Assembly (NCBI RefSeq): GCF_032362555.1
Contig: NC_083527.1
Coordinates: forward strand, 2,914,001-2,978,000
Direction of reading: 5' to 3'
Source of the DNA: Amyelois transitella
Lineage: Eukaryota; Arthropoda; Insecta; Lepidoptera; Pyralidae
DNA length: 64,000 nt
The translations under genes and the position numbers were made by a program. This document shows positions 41,193 to 51,935 of the stretch, one piece after another. Under the pieces are notes generated by a model, which made no database searches, was not told the DNA's origin, and worked only from the letters and a program-made list of their open reading frames with translations. The first letter of the stretch is position 1. Every line of letters starts with the position of its first letter.

Positions 41193-41797
41193 GTGTATGT
41201 TAATACCTATGTATTCTAATTCATAATTGTATCTATATTTTTATATTTCTCTTTCAAATTTCCGTGTTTGCATAGTTCACTCCGGACTGGCTCGCATTTC
41301 AACTTTTTAAGGTCCGGTCTATAGTGTCAGACTAAAAAAAATTTATTTACTTGTATTAAAAAAATATAAAAACAAAAACTAAATGAGTCGCACGTTCCCA
41401 GTCCCACCCCCACTAATTGCCGTGTAAACCCCACTCGTGGTCTTTGCCTCGCCGCCCTATGATTAAAAACTTCGTGTTTTATGGCGCCATTTCTTCTAAC
41501 CTCTAAAATGTGTTGTTAGAAAACGTGTAAACACAAATGGCTATGGATTATTTATCTTTCAAATGGACAATGAAATAAAATACAAATATATTTCTAATGC
41601 GAAAGTCTGTCTTCCTGTCTGTAACACTTTCACGACGAACTGCTGTATTTAACTGCTATATTTATGTATGAATTCATTTCAAATTTTTAAATCTCTGGAC
41701 CCTACAGTTTTGATTGTAAATACGTTGATAATAATATGTCAGTCAATCTTCTTTTATTCTAATTTAAATGGATTTTACTATGGATGGTATGTAAGTA

Positions 41798-42110
41798 AGA
41801 GCGCCAGTGGTCAAATCGGTAAGTGGTCGGTTAAAATGCGTGTGGTGCAAAAAGGCACAGGTTCGAATCACTTTGTTTGAGTACTAACCGATGCTCAAAT
41901 GGAAAAATCTACATATTCAGGCAATTGAATGTGTAACCATGATCGATCCAATACGGGTTGGCTTCCCCTGCAATGGTTGCGGAGGTCAAGCGGGAGTCGC
42001 TTCGTGTAAAAACTTGACTCACCCAATCCAAGATCCATGGTCTAGGCCATACCCCGGGCTCCTGAGTGAGTGATGAGGATTCAACTCGGATTAAAAGCCA
42101 GTATGAAAGT
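41798..42110 (+). mobile_element. tRNA-derived SINE, family 2, nearly full length
   Basis: Best-preserved head: A box TGGTCAAATCGG (41808-41819), B box GGTTCGAATC (41860-41869). Body with GGTTGCGGAGGTCAAGCGGG and ACCCCGGGCTCCTGAGTGAG. Confidence 0.85.
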
Positions 42111-42633
42111 ATGGATAATTCGTATTTGCAAACCAAAGACATAAGTGTAATAGTTACGCCATTCATAATCGAATTACGAGATAAACAGATAAGCAACGTC
42201 ACGTCAAAAGATTTATAAGCGACTAATGTTAGTTATTACAATAAAGTATCGATAGAAAGTATCGAGTGGGCATTATCGATGCTAATTGCTCTCGATGCTA
42301 TCGAGTAACGGACGTGGACAAGAGCATAATCTGTGTGGAAAATTAATCATTGTATAGAAATGTATATGTATATTGGGAGAATCCCGTTATTGTCTTCTAC
42401 GATAAGATTGGTATTTACATATTTAGATGTATCTGTATATACAGTTTATAAGGTTCGGTAGTTATGTTATTAAAATGGATCAAAAATCAATTATAATTAG
42501 ATTTGAAGAAGAATTAATATTTGAAGTTTAGCTTTTGCTAGTGGCTACGTGTTCTTCCCGTGTGAATTTTTTTAAAAATGACGCCTATGTTTGCGTTTGG
42601 AATATAACACACAAATACATACGTATATACATA

Positions 42634-42921
42634 GTGCCGTGTGGTTCCCGGGTGCCGTGTGGTTCCCGGCACTATTACAAAAAAGAATAGGACCACTCCA
42701 TCTCTTTCCCATGGATGTCGTAAAAGGCGACTAAGGGATAGGCTTATAAACTTAGGATTCCTCTTTTAGGCGATGGGCTAGCAACCTGTCACTATTTGAA
42801 TCTCGGTTCTATCATTAAGCCAAATAGCTGAACGTGGCCATTCAGTCTTTTCAAGACTGTTGGCTCTGTCTACCCCGCAAGGGATATAGACGTGATCATA
42901 TGTATGTATGTATGTATGTAT
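42634..42921 (+). mobile_element. SINE-like element, family 1, with duplicated head
   Basis: The first 18 bases (GTGCCGTGTGGTTCCCGG) occur twice in tandem (42634-42651 and 42652-42669), then one full body and a five-fold TATG tail. It abuts an inverted family 1 copy. Confidence 0.87.
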
Positions 42922-43078
42922 ATATAACGTCTTTATCCTTTACAGGGTAGACAGAGCCAACAGTAATGCAACTGAAAGACCACGTTCAGCTGTACCGCTT
43001 ATGATGGAATTAAGATTCAGATTATTGTGATAGCTTATTAGCCCATCGTCTAAAATATAAACCACAAGTTTGTTAGCC
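42922..43078 (-). mobile_element. SINE-like element, family 1, 5'-truncated, tail-to-tail with the previous copy
   Basis: Complement of the 3' half of family 1 (GGGTAGACAGAGCCAACAG at 42945-42963), diverged; its tail merges with that of 42634-42921. Confidence 0.75.
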
Positions 43079-43496
43079 TATTCTTATAGGGGAAGAATAT
43101 TTGAAACGTTTCAATGAGGTTCTCACCAACAACTTTGTTTGGTAACGCTTATCTGCCCACTCGTTATTTTGTGTCTATGGTATAATTGTCGGTTGTCTAT
43201 CGATTCTAGTTATTATTAGATATTAGCGGTGCTTGTACGGCGCGTGCTCCATAGGCTGTTTAGTGGACACCACGAAGAATATAGACATTTCTCCATTTCA
43301 TAATACAGGAATACCTAAAAAAAAGAACAATAATTTTCATGTAATTACCACCAATACGTGAATCTGCGTGCATGCGTCTGTTAGCAAGTAAATTTTTATC
43401 TTGTATAAAAAAATATATGCACTTAAAACTTTAAATAGAAAAGCCATTTATAATTTGTATGAATGTTCGTCATAATTTCGTAGCCGTTGTCTACAG

Positions 43497-43534
43497 TCGT
43501 AGCGATTGCTACGAATATCGTAGCCGCTACGATA
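43497..43534. repeat. Two consecutive palindromes with GTAGC/GCTAC arms
   Basis: TCGTAGC-GATT-GCTACGA (43497-43514) and TATCGTAGC-C-GCTACGATA (43516-43534), perfect 7- and 9-bp stems. Confidence 0.75.
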
Positions 43535-43737
43535 CGTCTACGATTTATCTCTTATTTATCGCTACATTAAAAAAACACGAATTGAGAAGTTCAGTCCTAC
43601 ATTTCCAAAGTTAATTAATTACACGTTGATTTGCCTATTTGCATGTCCATCTACGCAATACTATAACTCACTGTACTGTATTCACTTAAATTATCATAAC
43701 AAAAAATTCCTATTCAATTTATTTCCGTGATGGTCTC

Positions 43738-43895
43738 ATCCCAGAGTTAAAGAGGCGACTAAAGGATGGGCTAATAAACTTGTGCTTCTTTTAGGCGATG
43801 GGATAACAACCGGTTACTATCTTTGAATCTCTTTTATCAACCCTGGTGTTTGAGACTTGTGACTACAGGTTCTGTCAACCCCGTTTATATTTTAT
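43738..43895 (+). mobile_element. SINE-like family 1, diverged
   Basis: AAAGAGGCGACTAAAGGATG, CTTTTAGGCGATGGGATAAC and TTCTGTCAACCCCG. Confidence 0.65.
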
Positions 43896-43902
43896 TATGT
43901 AC

Positions 43903-44095
43903 AAAACCGATGAGGGAAAACATCGTGAGTAAACCTGTATATTCAGACAACTGAATGTGTAACTATCGATCCAATACGGGTAAAGTTTATCTGCAAAGGT
44001 TGCGCAGGCCAAATGGGATTCGCTTTGTGTAAAAACCTGACTCACCCAATCCAGGATCCATGGTCAAAGTCATACCCCGGGCTCCTCTTCGATAT
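43903..44095 (+). mobile_element. tRNA-derived SINE, family 2, head missing
   Basis: GAGGGAAAACATCGTGAGTA to TACCCCGGGCTCCTCTTCG; body only. Confidence 0.75.
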
Positions 44096-44309
44096 CTTTC
44101 TCCGAGATAGTAGAACGTTCAAAGTATCCGTGGTCGTAAATGTGAAAACATTTGTAAGTGGGCGACTAAAAATGTTTTACGACCTAATAATATTAAATTA
44201 AATAATTCGACGTTTTCCCTATCAATTTGACCGACGACGTTTAACTTATGGAAAAGGTCAAATTTTCCTTCTAAAGAAAAGGACCCAAAAAAGTAGACTT
44301 TAATAAAAC

Positions 44310-44420
44310 CCGCCCGCGGTTTCGCTCGCGTGTATATTTATGTTTTTGGGCTTTATGTTAATAAGACGTAAAAATTATATTGCTGTAAAATTTCATGTAA
44401 ATTGATTTTGATTTATTTAC
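44310..44420 (+). repeat. Related GC-box repeat fragment
   Basis: CCGCCCGCGGTTTCGCTCGC followed by an AT-rich stretch; similar start to the two repeats above. Confidence 0.4.
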
Positions 44421-45554
44421 AAATTCTTGTAATTATAAAATTAATTTTATATTTAAAGGTAGCCTACACATAGTTTACGAAATAGCTTTGTTATTTCTAA
44501 TCAAGTAAGCTATCCACTACTTGTGCACATAACAATCATTGGGGAAATAGCAGTTATCAGCTTTAGTATGATGACACATACCTACCTAATTTAATTTGAA
44601 AAATGTCCCTTTTAAATGCAATGGCAAATTAATGCAACATTACACTCCCTCGTAGTTAAAATTAATTTGAAATACTCCATAGAGGGCCGTGACCACCTTG
44701 CAAATTCACACTTCAATGCAAATTACTTTCTAATAAGCTTTTGGTTTATTCCTGTTGTTACTTTTGACTTCTGTAAGAAGAATATTTGGTAGTTTGCACT
44801 AAGTATATTAATCAAGCATTCCAATATTTAGTTTTATTTTTTCGAGATCCATTGTAAATAGAACAATAGTTAAATATTATTATCAATAGTTGTTTTATGG
44901 AACTAGGCCATGGCACTAGTGTCAACGAACGACGCGTGTTTTGCTAACCCAGCATAAGAAGATGATAATAAGAAGAATCTCATAAGAATTATGTCGCGGG
45001 ATATAGCAAACATCATTGGAGCTGTGGTTTCCACAGCGTAATATAAGTAATTAACAGCCTGGTTGAAGGTTTCCCATGGTAGAGGTCGAGCCCGAATCAA
45101 AGTCACTGTGCATGTATTTCCATAAAGCAAAATGCATTTGAATTAAAAAAAAAAATATTGAATTTTACTTTAATTGAGGTGAATTAAGAACTAGGAACTA
45201 ATCGCCGTCATAAATGGAACACACCTAATTTTGGAATATTCGCACTAATGTAAGCGCCCCACGATTACAAAATAATAGCAGGTCATCGCTGATTACCGGT
45301 AATATGGACAAATTAGCGACCGCCATAAACGATGGGAATTGCCGTGACATCATGTAATAATCGCTATTTTATTCATGGCGTTGTGTTGTGACATTTTCAA
45401 AGCGATTCGTGACATGAGAGCGAACAGTTTGTCAAAGCAAGGCATTTTTAAAGTTTGATGTCTTTGTACCTATTTCTAAAGGCGCATGGTCAGTACTCTT
45501 AGATTTTTTTTGTAAATAAGTTGTTTAGGTCGAAAGATCAGGTTAAGATTATTC
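44421..45554. other. Intergenic, no feature recognised
   Basis: AT-rich, no usable frame. Confidence 0.45.
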
Positions 45555-45655
45555 TGAAGCGATAAGCTTGCATGAAAAGCATGCAGGGATCGTGGCAAGT
45601 GTAAAGAAGAAGTAACTAACTACCCCTCCAGGAAAGAGGCATGATTTTATGTAAG
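45555..45655 (+). mobile_element. Degraded 3' end of the RTE-like LINE
   Basis: Matches the LINE terminus with substitutions (CATGCAGGGATCGTGGCAAG, then CTACCCCTCCAGGAAAGAGG and GATTTTATG). Confidence 0.75.
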
Positions 45656-46185
45656 TATTTTCTGTACTTACTGTAAAGTCTACAAGGTGAAATATGGGCT
45701 GAAGTCATTATTTGAAGGAACTTTTTTGGCAGATTATACCGACATAGCTCACCAAATCACGATCAACATTTTGCCTTTAAAGATAATAGTTTTCAAATCA
45801 GTCTTTCTATGACAAAGGGTGATAAACCACATTTTATTCAATTTGAGCATCGTTAAGCGCGACCACACAGGGTTGTCGATTGGCAAAATTATCGACATCG
45901 ATGTTCGTGGGGTGAGCGCCCATTGTTTGTACAGTTTCGGTTTGAGGGGGACCTGCGTGATTCGAAAGATGAATAATTTATTGACGAATTGTGATAAAAG
46001 TTATTTAAATTGAAAAAAGTCTCAATTCTAGGCCCTGTGCACTTAAGGGTGGATATGTGTTTGGGTGTATGTAAATTGAAAAATACACTGATTTGGAAGA
46101 TGCTATATTTTCGTAGTACTAGCGTTGAGTTAGTATCGAGATAAGTACGAGAACTTACTTCGAGCCTTAGTCAGTTTGTGTTATA

Positions 46186-47506
46186 CTACTCTGTCAAGAA
46201 AGTAGCAGGAAAAGATCAATAATACACAAACTGTTTGTTATTCATCCAAATTTATTTTATCACCTTCAAAATATGCTCCTTTAGAAACGATACACTTACG
46301 CCAACGAATAATCCAATCATCAAAACATTTTTTAAACGCTGTTTCCGGAATTGAGGTCAGTTCTCGCCGCGAATTCTCTTTTATGTCTTCTACCGATTGA
46401 AAACGGGTGCCACGAAGTGGTAATTTGAGTTTAGGAAAAAGAAAAAAGTCGGCTGGAGCCATATCTGGTGAATATGGTGGTTGCTCGATGGTATTTGTTG
46501 AGTGTTTGGTTAAAAATTCGTTCACAATGATGGCCTTGTGCGAAGGTGCATTATCATGGTGCAAAATCCAAGAATTTTCTTTCCACAAATCTGGCCTTTT
46601 TCGTCGGATTTGCTCTCTTAAACGCCGCATAACACTCAAATAATATTCCTTATTTACCGTTTGACCTTCCGGCAAGAATTCCGAGTGCACAACACCGCGA
46701 TAGTCAAAGAAAACAGTCAATATGACTTTGACTTTTGAACGACTTTGGCGTGGTTTTTTCGGTTTCGGTTCAGTTGGAAGGCGCCACTCCGAAGCTTGTT
46801 GACTAGTTTGCATGTCAAACTCGTAAACCCACGTCTCGTCACCAGTAACAATGCGTTTCATGAATGTTGGGTCGGAATTGACTCGTTCTAGCATGTCCTC
46901 AGCGACTCTCATGCGATTGAGTTTTTGAAAAAAATTCAGGTCTTTTGGGACTAGCCGAGCGGCAACATGTTTCATACCCAAATTATTAGTTAAAATGGTA
47001 CGGATCGACTCGTGAGATACAGAAAGTTCGGTGGCTATCTCTCTCAAAGTTGAATGAGGATTTTCAGTCACTATTTCCTTCACTTTTGCGATGTTAACTT
47101 CAGTTGCAGACGTTGATGGCCTACCAGAGCGAGGCAAATCTTCCATCACATCTCGACCGCTTTTGAACGCTTTGTACCACTCATAAGCACGAGTTTTTGA
47201 TAAAGTCGATTCACCGTAAGCCTTCTGTAACATTTTCAGTGACTCCGAACACGATATTCCATTGGCAATGCAAAATTTAAGACAAACTCTTTGTTCGATG
47301 TTTTTATCCATTATGAAATTAGCAATACACACTAGATATGATATAACTAAAAATAGCACTGTATTTAATGTAAACAACAGATGCAACTCAAACTCCGCGC
47401 CAAAATGGAAAACAGTTGTGCCAATCTAACAACAACAAAAAAAACAAAAATTTGAATTTGGAACCATAAATAAATAATCCATTCCCGATACTTTTCTGAC
47501 TGAATG
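46186..47506 (-). mobile_element. Mariner element with terminal inverted repeats, nested in a SINE
   Basis: The transposase frame is flanked by related ends. The left end reads GTCAAGAAAGTAGCAGG (46193-46209) and the complement of the right end reads GTCAGAAAAGTATCGGG (47496-47480 region). TA dinucleotides flank the element, at 47507-47508 on the right and at 46184-46185 (or 46187-46188) on the left. The outer few bases of the two ends differ by an insertion, so the exact left boundary is uncertain. The flanks join into one tRNA-derived SINE tail (see 46115-47526). Confidence 0.85.
46238..47311 (-). CDS. Mariner-type transposase, apparently intact
   Basis: DD34D transposase of 357 residues that would cut and paste the surrounding element. 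The start MDKNIEQRVCLKFCIANG is chosen because 25 residues upstream in the same frame (to 47386) are hydrophobic and not mariner-like. The N-terminal half has two helix-turn-helix regions (SKTRAYEWYKAFKSGRD and TLREIATELSVSHESI). The RLVPKDL stretch stands where other mariners have WVPHEL. The catalytic aspartates are in VTGDETW, ILHHDNAPSH and YSPDMAPADFFLF. I count 34 residues between the second and third, as expected for mariner. There is no stop or frameshift in the frame, so it may be active or recently active. Subfamily is not assigned. Confidence 0.93.
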   Translation of the reverse strand: MDKNIEQRVCLKFCIANGISCSESLKMLQKAYGESTLSKTRAYEWYKAFKSGRDVMEDLPRSGRPSTSATEVNIAKVKEIVTENPHSTLREIATELSVSHESIRTILTNNLGMKHVAARLVPKDLNFFQKLNRMRVAEDMLERVNSDPTFMKRIVTGDETWVYEFDMQTSQQASEWRLPTEPKPKKPRQSRSKVKVILTVFFDYRGVVHSEFLPEGQTVNKEYYLSVMRRLREQIRRKRPDLWKENSWILHHDNAPSHKAIIVNEFLTKHSTNTIEQPPYSPDMAPADFFLFPKLKLPLRGTRFQSVEDIKENSRRELTSIPETAFKKCFDDWIIRWRKCIVSKGAYFEGDKINLDE

Positions 47507-47526
47507 TATGTTCCGTATAAATTTAA

Positions 47527-48577
47527 TTATTCTTCGCCTATTTCACAGATATAATTTGAATGCTAAAAATGAGTGATGTTATATATACCATAGTTTCATG
47601 TTTTCATGGTAGAGTTAATATCTATTACTGATACAAGTCTAAACAATAATACAATATGATTATTTAAAGTAAAACGTCAACAAATAATCATCTGCCATTT
47701 ACCTTTTGTGTCCTGTGCGCTGTGCTGGGCATCAAACTTACGACCCTACAGATTAAAACACTAGACGCAGTGATCCTTAACAATCGACAAAGTTCGCTAA
47801 ATAACCACTCATTCAGAAGGGTAGCACCCCCATTCGAAAGGTTTTTATGCAGTCAAGGGTTGTTCAACTTATCGATACTTTTAAATGAATCTTCATAAAT
47901 ATCGATTTTATTAAAACAATTTTTTTTTGCAACTGGTAAGGTGCAAAGATGAGAAAGAGAGAGAGAACGTTCTCTTTTTAAACAAAAAAAAAATACTAGC
48001 TGGGTGTTAAAAGTCCTTATGCAAAACGAAATTCTATACCTAATAATTAACATAATATGTAGCAATATCGGTCAAAGGTCATTAAAAGAAGGCAGTACTT
48101 CTGTAAGCAGATTCCTTTCATTCGAGCTCTGACCATCAACGGCCAGGGTCTTTATCTCCTTGTACATGTTGTATAAATAAAATAAAAAAAATATAAATAT
48201 TATTATTTTATTTAGTTTTTTTTTTAATTTAATTGATCTTTATATATACGTAATACGAGTAATGAGATTAATAAAAAAATAATAATGATCGATATTATCG
48301 GGCCAGTTAGCCCAGCCCTGATTCAGTGGAATGATTTCCCTGTAACATTATTTAGACATTATTTAATGCGCTCTTTGATGTTCAAAGCGAATGTGTACTT
48401 TATTAAATTAATTGTGGAATCGCTCTCGTTTCTCTAATTTATTAGAAGATTATTAGACAGGGGAAGTCGTGCAACATTTATTACAAAAAATTCATGAAGA
48501 ATGAAAAAAACCTTTAAGAAAATTTGAGCCGTAGTCAAGAAAAATGGATTATTTAAAGGTGTTGAGATAATGAAAGT
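47527..48577. other. Intergenic, no feature recognised
   Basis: AT-rich with homopolymer and GAGA-type runs (47950-47965). Confidence 0.45.
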
Positions 48578-48760
48578 TTCTTGAAACAAGGACGTTCTGG
48601 CAAAAGGTCAGGTCAAGAGTACCTGAAGCCGACGAAAATGGTTATAGAGACTTCATAACATGGATTACGGAAAAGAAGTATGCAGGGATCGTGGCAAGTG
48701 GAAAAATGTGGTATCTGCCTACACCTCCGGGAAAGAGGATTGATATTGAATCTATGTATC
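48578..48760 (+). mobile_element. Degraded 3' end of the RTE-like LINE
   Basis: From GACGTTCTGGCAAAAGGTCA to CACCTCCGGGAAAGAGG it follows the last about 170 bp of the LINE, with substitutions and a lost TATG tail. Confidence 0.75.
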
Positions 48761-48921
48761 ATCATCAATGATTTATTTTTTTATGATTTATGAAATGATA
48801 AATTTTATGTTAAATAGGTAAAGACGCTCAGATACTAAGTTAATTGACTAGTTTTATTATTTCTATATTCAGTTTCAATTAAAGTTTGCGACCTTTCTTG
48901 CTGTTATGATTTATTTAGGTT

Positions 48922-49080
48922 AGTAACCACTAGTTGATGCCCGCGACATCGTCCGTCTTTCTCTATAAATTTTAACATATTATGTTAATCCAGTGTCTTA
49001 GCTATGTATGGAACTGTAAAGTTTCGTAAAAATAATTTCTCGTTTGTTTCCTAGATTGGTAAGACATTATTCCAATTTAG
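48922..49080 (-). mobile_element. Helitron-like fragment
   Basis: ACTAGTTGATGCCCGCGACA is a decayed complement of the CTAG-type 3' end; the inner part is diverged. Confidence 0.4.
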
Positions 49081-49518
49081 AAACTTTGAAGTAAATACTT
49101 TTTTAAACGAAAAGACAGAAATATATATATAACACTGGCAACATGTGTAAGGTTATTTCTTCATAATTTGTAAACACATTTCTGAACGAACCTATCTTAA
49201 GTAGGTAGGTACTTAACTTACCTACACAAAAACGGATAAAGATTGCGCAAATAAGTTTGAAAAATTACCGGTCATTACAAAACAAACCTGCCAGCACGGA
49301 TCACAACCAAAATACCTGACATATTCGAACGCGGCCAAATTGGCTGACTGTATGCCTGGAATTCCTTAAACATCGCCACGGAGAGAAATATATGGGGCGA
49401 AAAAGTCGTGATAGTTATTCGAAAAAGGAACTCATGGCGATTACTGGCACGCGAGCGGTCGACGCGCGCCGATTCGCCGGTGTTCACATTGGTTTAAAAA
49501 ATAAAGACATATTTTATT

Positions 49519-49951
49519 TGTGGCGACATCTCTACGCCACTCGTCAACAACATCAAATCACACAACAACTGTCAATCATCGCGAAGAAATTGACGCGCTC
49601 AACCAATAGCAGCGAAGAATCTAAGACGCGATTTCAGAGATTTCACGGATTGGAGCTATATATACAACCTCCGACACAACATCGTCGGAGCCGCGGTTCC
49701 CCAGGCATAACACCTAGCCTGGCGGAAGATCTTCCCTTTGGTGGCGGTCGAGCCGAATCATCGCTCCCGCTACATATTAATTAACAAACTTTTAAAAACT
49801 AGAAGGACGTCTCTCTATTTGACCGTTTATTTGTGCCTACGAAATAAGTCTCTAACTTTCTTATCACTACTTGTGCCCGCGTCGGCAACGAAGCTGCAGT
49901 ATTCAATCCTAAGATAACTCGTTTCAACCTTGCCCGGGTACGGCCCTGACA
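49519..49951. mobile_element. Possible solo LTR
   Basis: A GC-richer block starting TGTGGCGACATC and ending GGCCCTGACA, with a TATA-like CTATATATAC and, just after it, a hairpin CTCCGAC/GTCGGAG (49669-49690). No matching target-site duplication was found, so ends and class are unsure. The alternative is a host promoter. The frame across 49392-49784 has no recognised domain. Confidence 0.35.
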
Positions 49952-50479
49952 GGACTAAACCTTTACAATTCTTTGAGTTTAATTATCGTAGAACAGAAGC
50001 ACATATGAGATTTAATAAAAACAATATCAATCATTAATTTGGTATATAGGGTGCTATTAAGCACATTAAATTATCTCATGAATGGATTGTTAATTTATAC
50101 AGCACGTTCTCACTTTAATCATAATAATTGTAATGATATATACAAGACTCTTAATCTTAGTACTCTTCATACTTCATCGTCCTCCAATGACTCGATTACT
50201 CTTCCAGTTCTATTTCTTTCTTCCTTAATGATCACGATCCACGGGTAAGTCAGGTTATACGGCGATACATTCGTCTGACCTGCGTTGCGTTACCCTGCAG
50301 AAATATTTTGCTAGTGTTCTATAATTCGATAATTTTTGTCCGTTTACAATTTTATAAATTTGCCCGGTAGTTCTCTACCAGCTATTAGCATTAAATTGAT
50401 GTTGTTGTTTCTAGGAAAAAGTCTTGTATATTTTAATAAATAAATAATATAAATCTGAAAAAAGAACAAGATGAGCACA

Positions 50480-50600
50480 GCTTAATGTCGCCGTCGTGAT
50501 CGCCGCGAGCCGCTGATGGATCGTCCCTGCCCCCCGCACGCCTCTCGCCACTGCCTCTCTCCTTGCCTTGTACTGAAGTCCTAGTACATAAGCTACACAT
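50480..50600 (-). other. GC-rich exon-like island
   Basis: A strongly GC-rich block in an AT-rich region. On the minus strand it follows GGACTTCAG (possible acceptor) and is open in more than one frame, so the frame cannot be chosen. Could be a terminal exon, a non-coding RNA exon or repeat DNA. Confidence 0.2.
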
Positions 50601-51789
50601 TATGTACAATTTGTTCAAGAAAAATTATAGGTACTTTGTCAACTAAGTAGTAAGTACCATTTAGAGTGCTAGTCATATCAAAATACTGAATGGAAACATC
50701 CGAGACCCAAACTCGAAAGCATAATTTTTTATTTTGACTCGGGCCAAACCGGAGAACTAGTTCATCTCTCGGGCAAGAACGTTACAACTAGCTACAAATA
50801 GGTCGATTGACAAGTTCGTGGGGTCTTTGATTGTGCGATTAAAATCTCTCTCGCATTAGGGTACCTAATTATGTAACTGATTAAGTACCTTCATTGTGAA
50901 TAAGCACACTTATACGCGAATTTTGCGAGAGAGACATATCTATACCTACATTATTACACCAATTTCCACATGACAAAAACGAAAGTTTCTATTGTTTTTC
51001 AACATCTCTCCCGCAGTGCAGCGACGGTCTTGTTTTCCAGCCTGCCAGTTTTGAAAAAAGAATAGATTTTATTTTTAATTGGAACATATTCGCGATCAAT
51101 GGTGCTAGCCTGATGCTGGGGTTTCGGAAAACGTGGGGTGTTTTTTTGCTCGATTTAGATCTTTATTTCCATAGTTATAGGGGGTATTGAAATGATTTGT
51201 TAGTATTTGGATGGGGACCATGTAGCCTCGAGGTATTTGTTTTGGAGGAGTACCGGTATATTGGAATAAGACAATCTGGCCCCTTATAATAACTTGGTAA
51301 CAATAAACTCGATGCGCTTAAGTTACGTTCATGAATTCATTCAGATTTGTATCGAAAATACATTTGTTAAAGTAAATATTTGGGAGATATATAAGGCTAC
51401 GACTTTTATATCCGAAAAGATCAATAAATTATGAATTCAATGTTTGGTACACTGGCAATTAAAGGTACCTAGTACTGAATTGAAAATATACTAATTTTCT
51501 TCATTACCATATTTCATGATAAGTATATATTTTAAATTCATAAATGTAATTTTTTCTTTTTACTCAGTAGTTTTAATTTCAATCAATCACAAGTTTATGC
51601 AATATGAAGAAAACTAAATTGGGTTAGGGGTACTTTATTTAAGTATAAAAATGTAACATATCTACTTACGTATTTTTTTTATTTCTAGCAGATTCGTATT
51701 AAGTTTTAAAGTATACCAACCCATCTCCATTGTTCATTAGTTTAGAAAAAAAAGAAAATATGTTAGTAAATACCAAGTAAGTGTAGGTA

Positions 51790-51935
51790 TAATGGTACCA
51801 GGGCATCAGAACTTGCAAGGAGGCTGCTCATTACATGCTGGCGGCCATCACGACGCTCACTTGCTCCCATCAGGCAGGCAGGTGTCGTTCTAGTAAGCAC
51901 AAAGCTAGGGATACGGCGGGCAGTGCTCTGTGGAA
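51790..51935 (-). other. Exon-like island
   Basis: Minus-strand acceptor-like CAACTTCCACAG, then an open frame STARRIPSFVLTRTTPACLM and ASERRDGRQHVMSSLL, then a possible GTACCA donor. Not recognised; no support beyond composition and frame. Confidence 0.2.

Larger units (their letters stand above)
46115..47526 (+). mobile_element. tRNA-derived SINE (family 3) tail, split by the mariner
   Basis: The left part (46120-46185, beginning GTTGAGTTAGTATCGAGA) and the right part (47509-47526, TGTTCCGTATAAATTTA) are consecutive in the SINE copy at 31530-31783 when read on the complement. The mariner therefore inserted into this SINE. The tRNA-like head is not recognisable here. Confidence 0.7.

Noticed and set aside
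47312..47386. N-terminal extension of the mariner transposase
   Set aside because: Hydrophobic, unlike mariner N-termini; MDKNIEQ is the expected start.
49392..49784. 130-codon frame as a gene
   Set aside because: No recognisable domain, and it crosses the LTR-like block with its TATA-like sequence.
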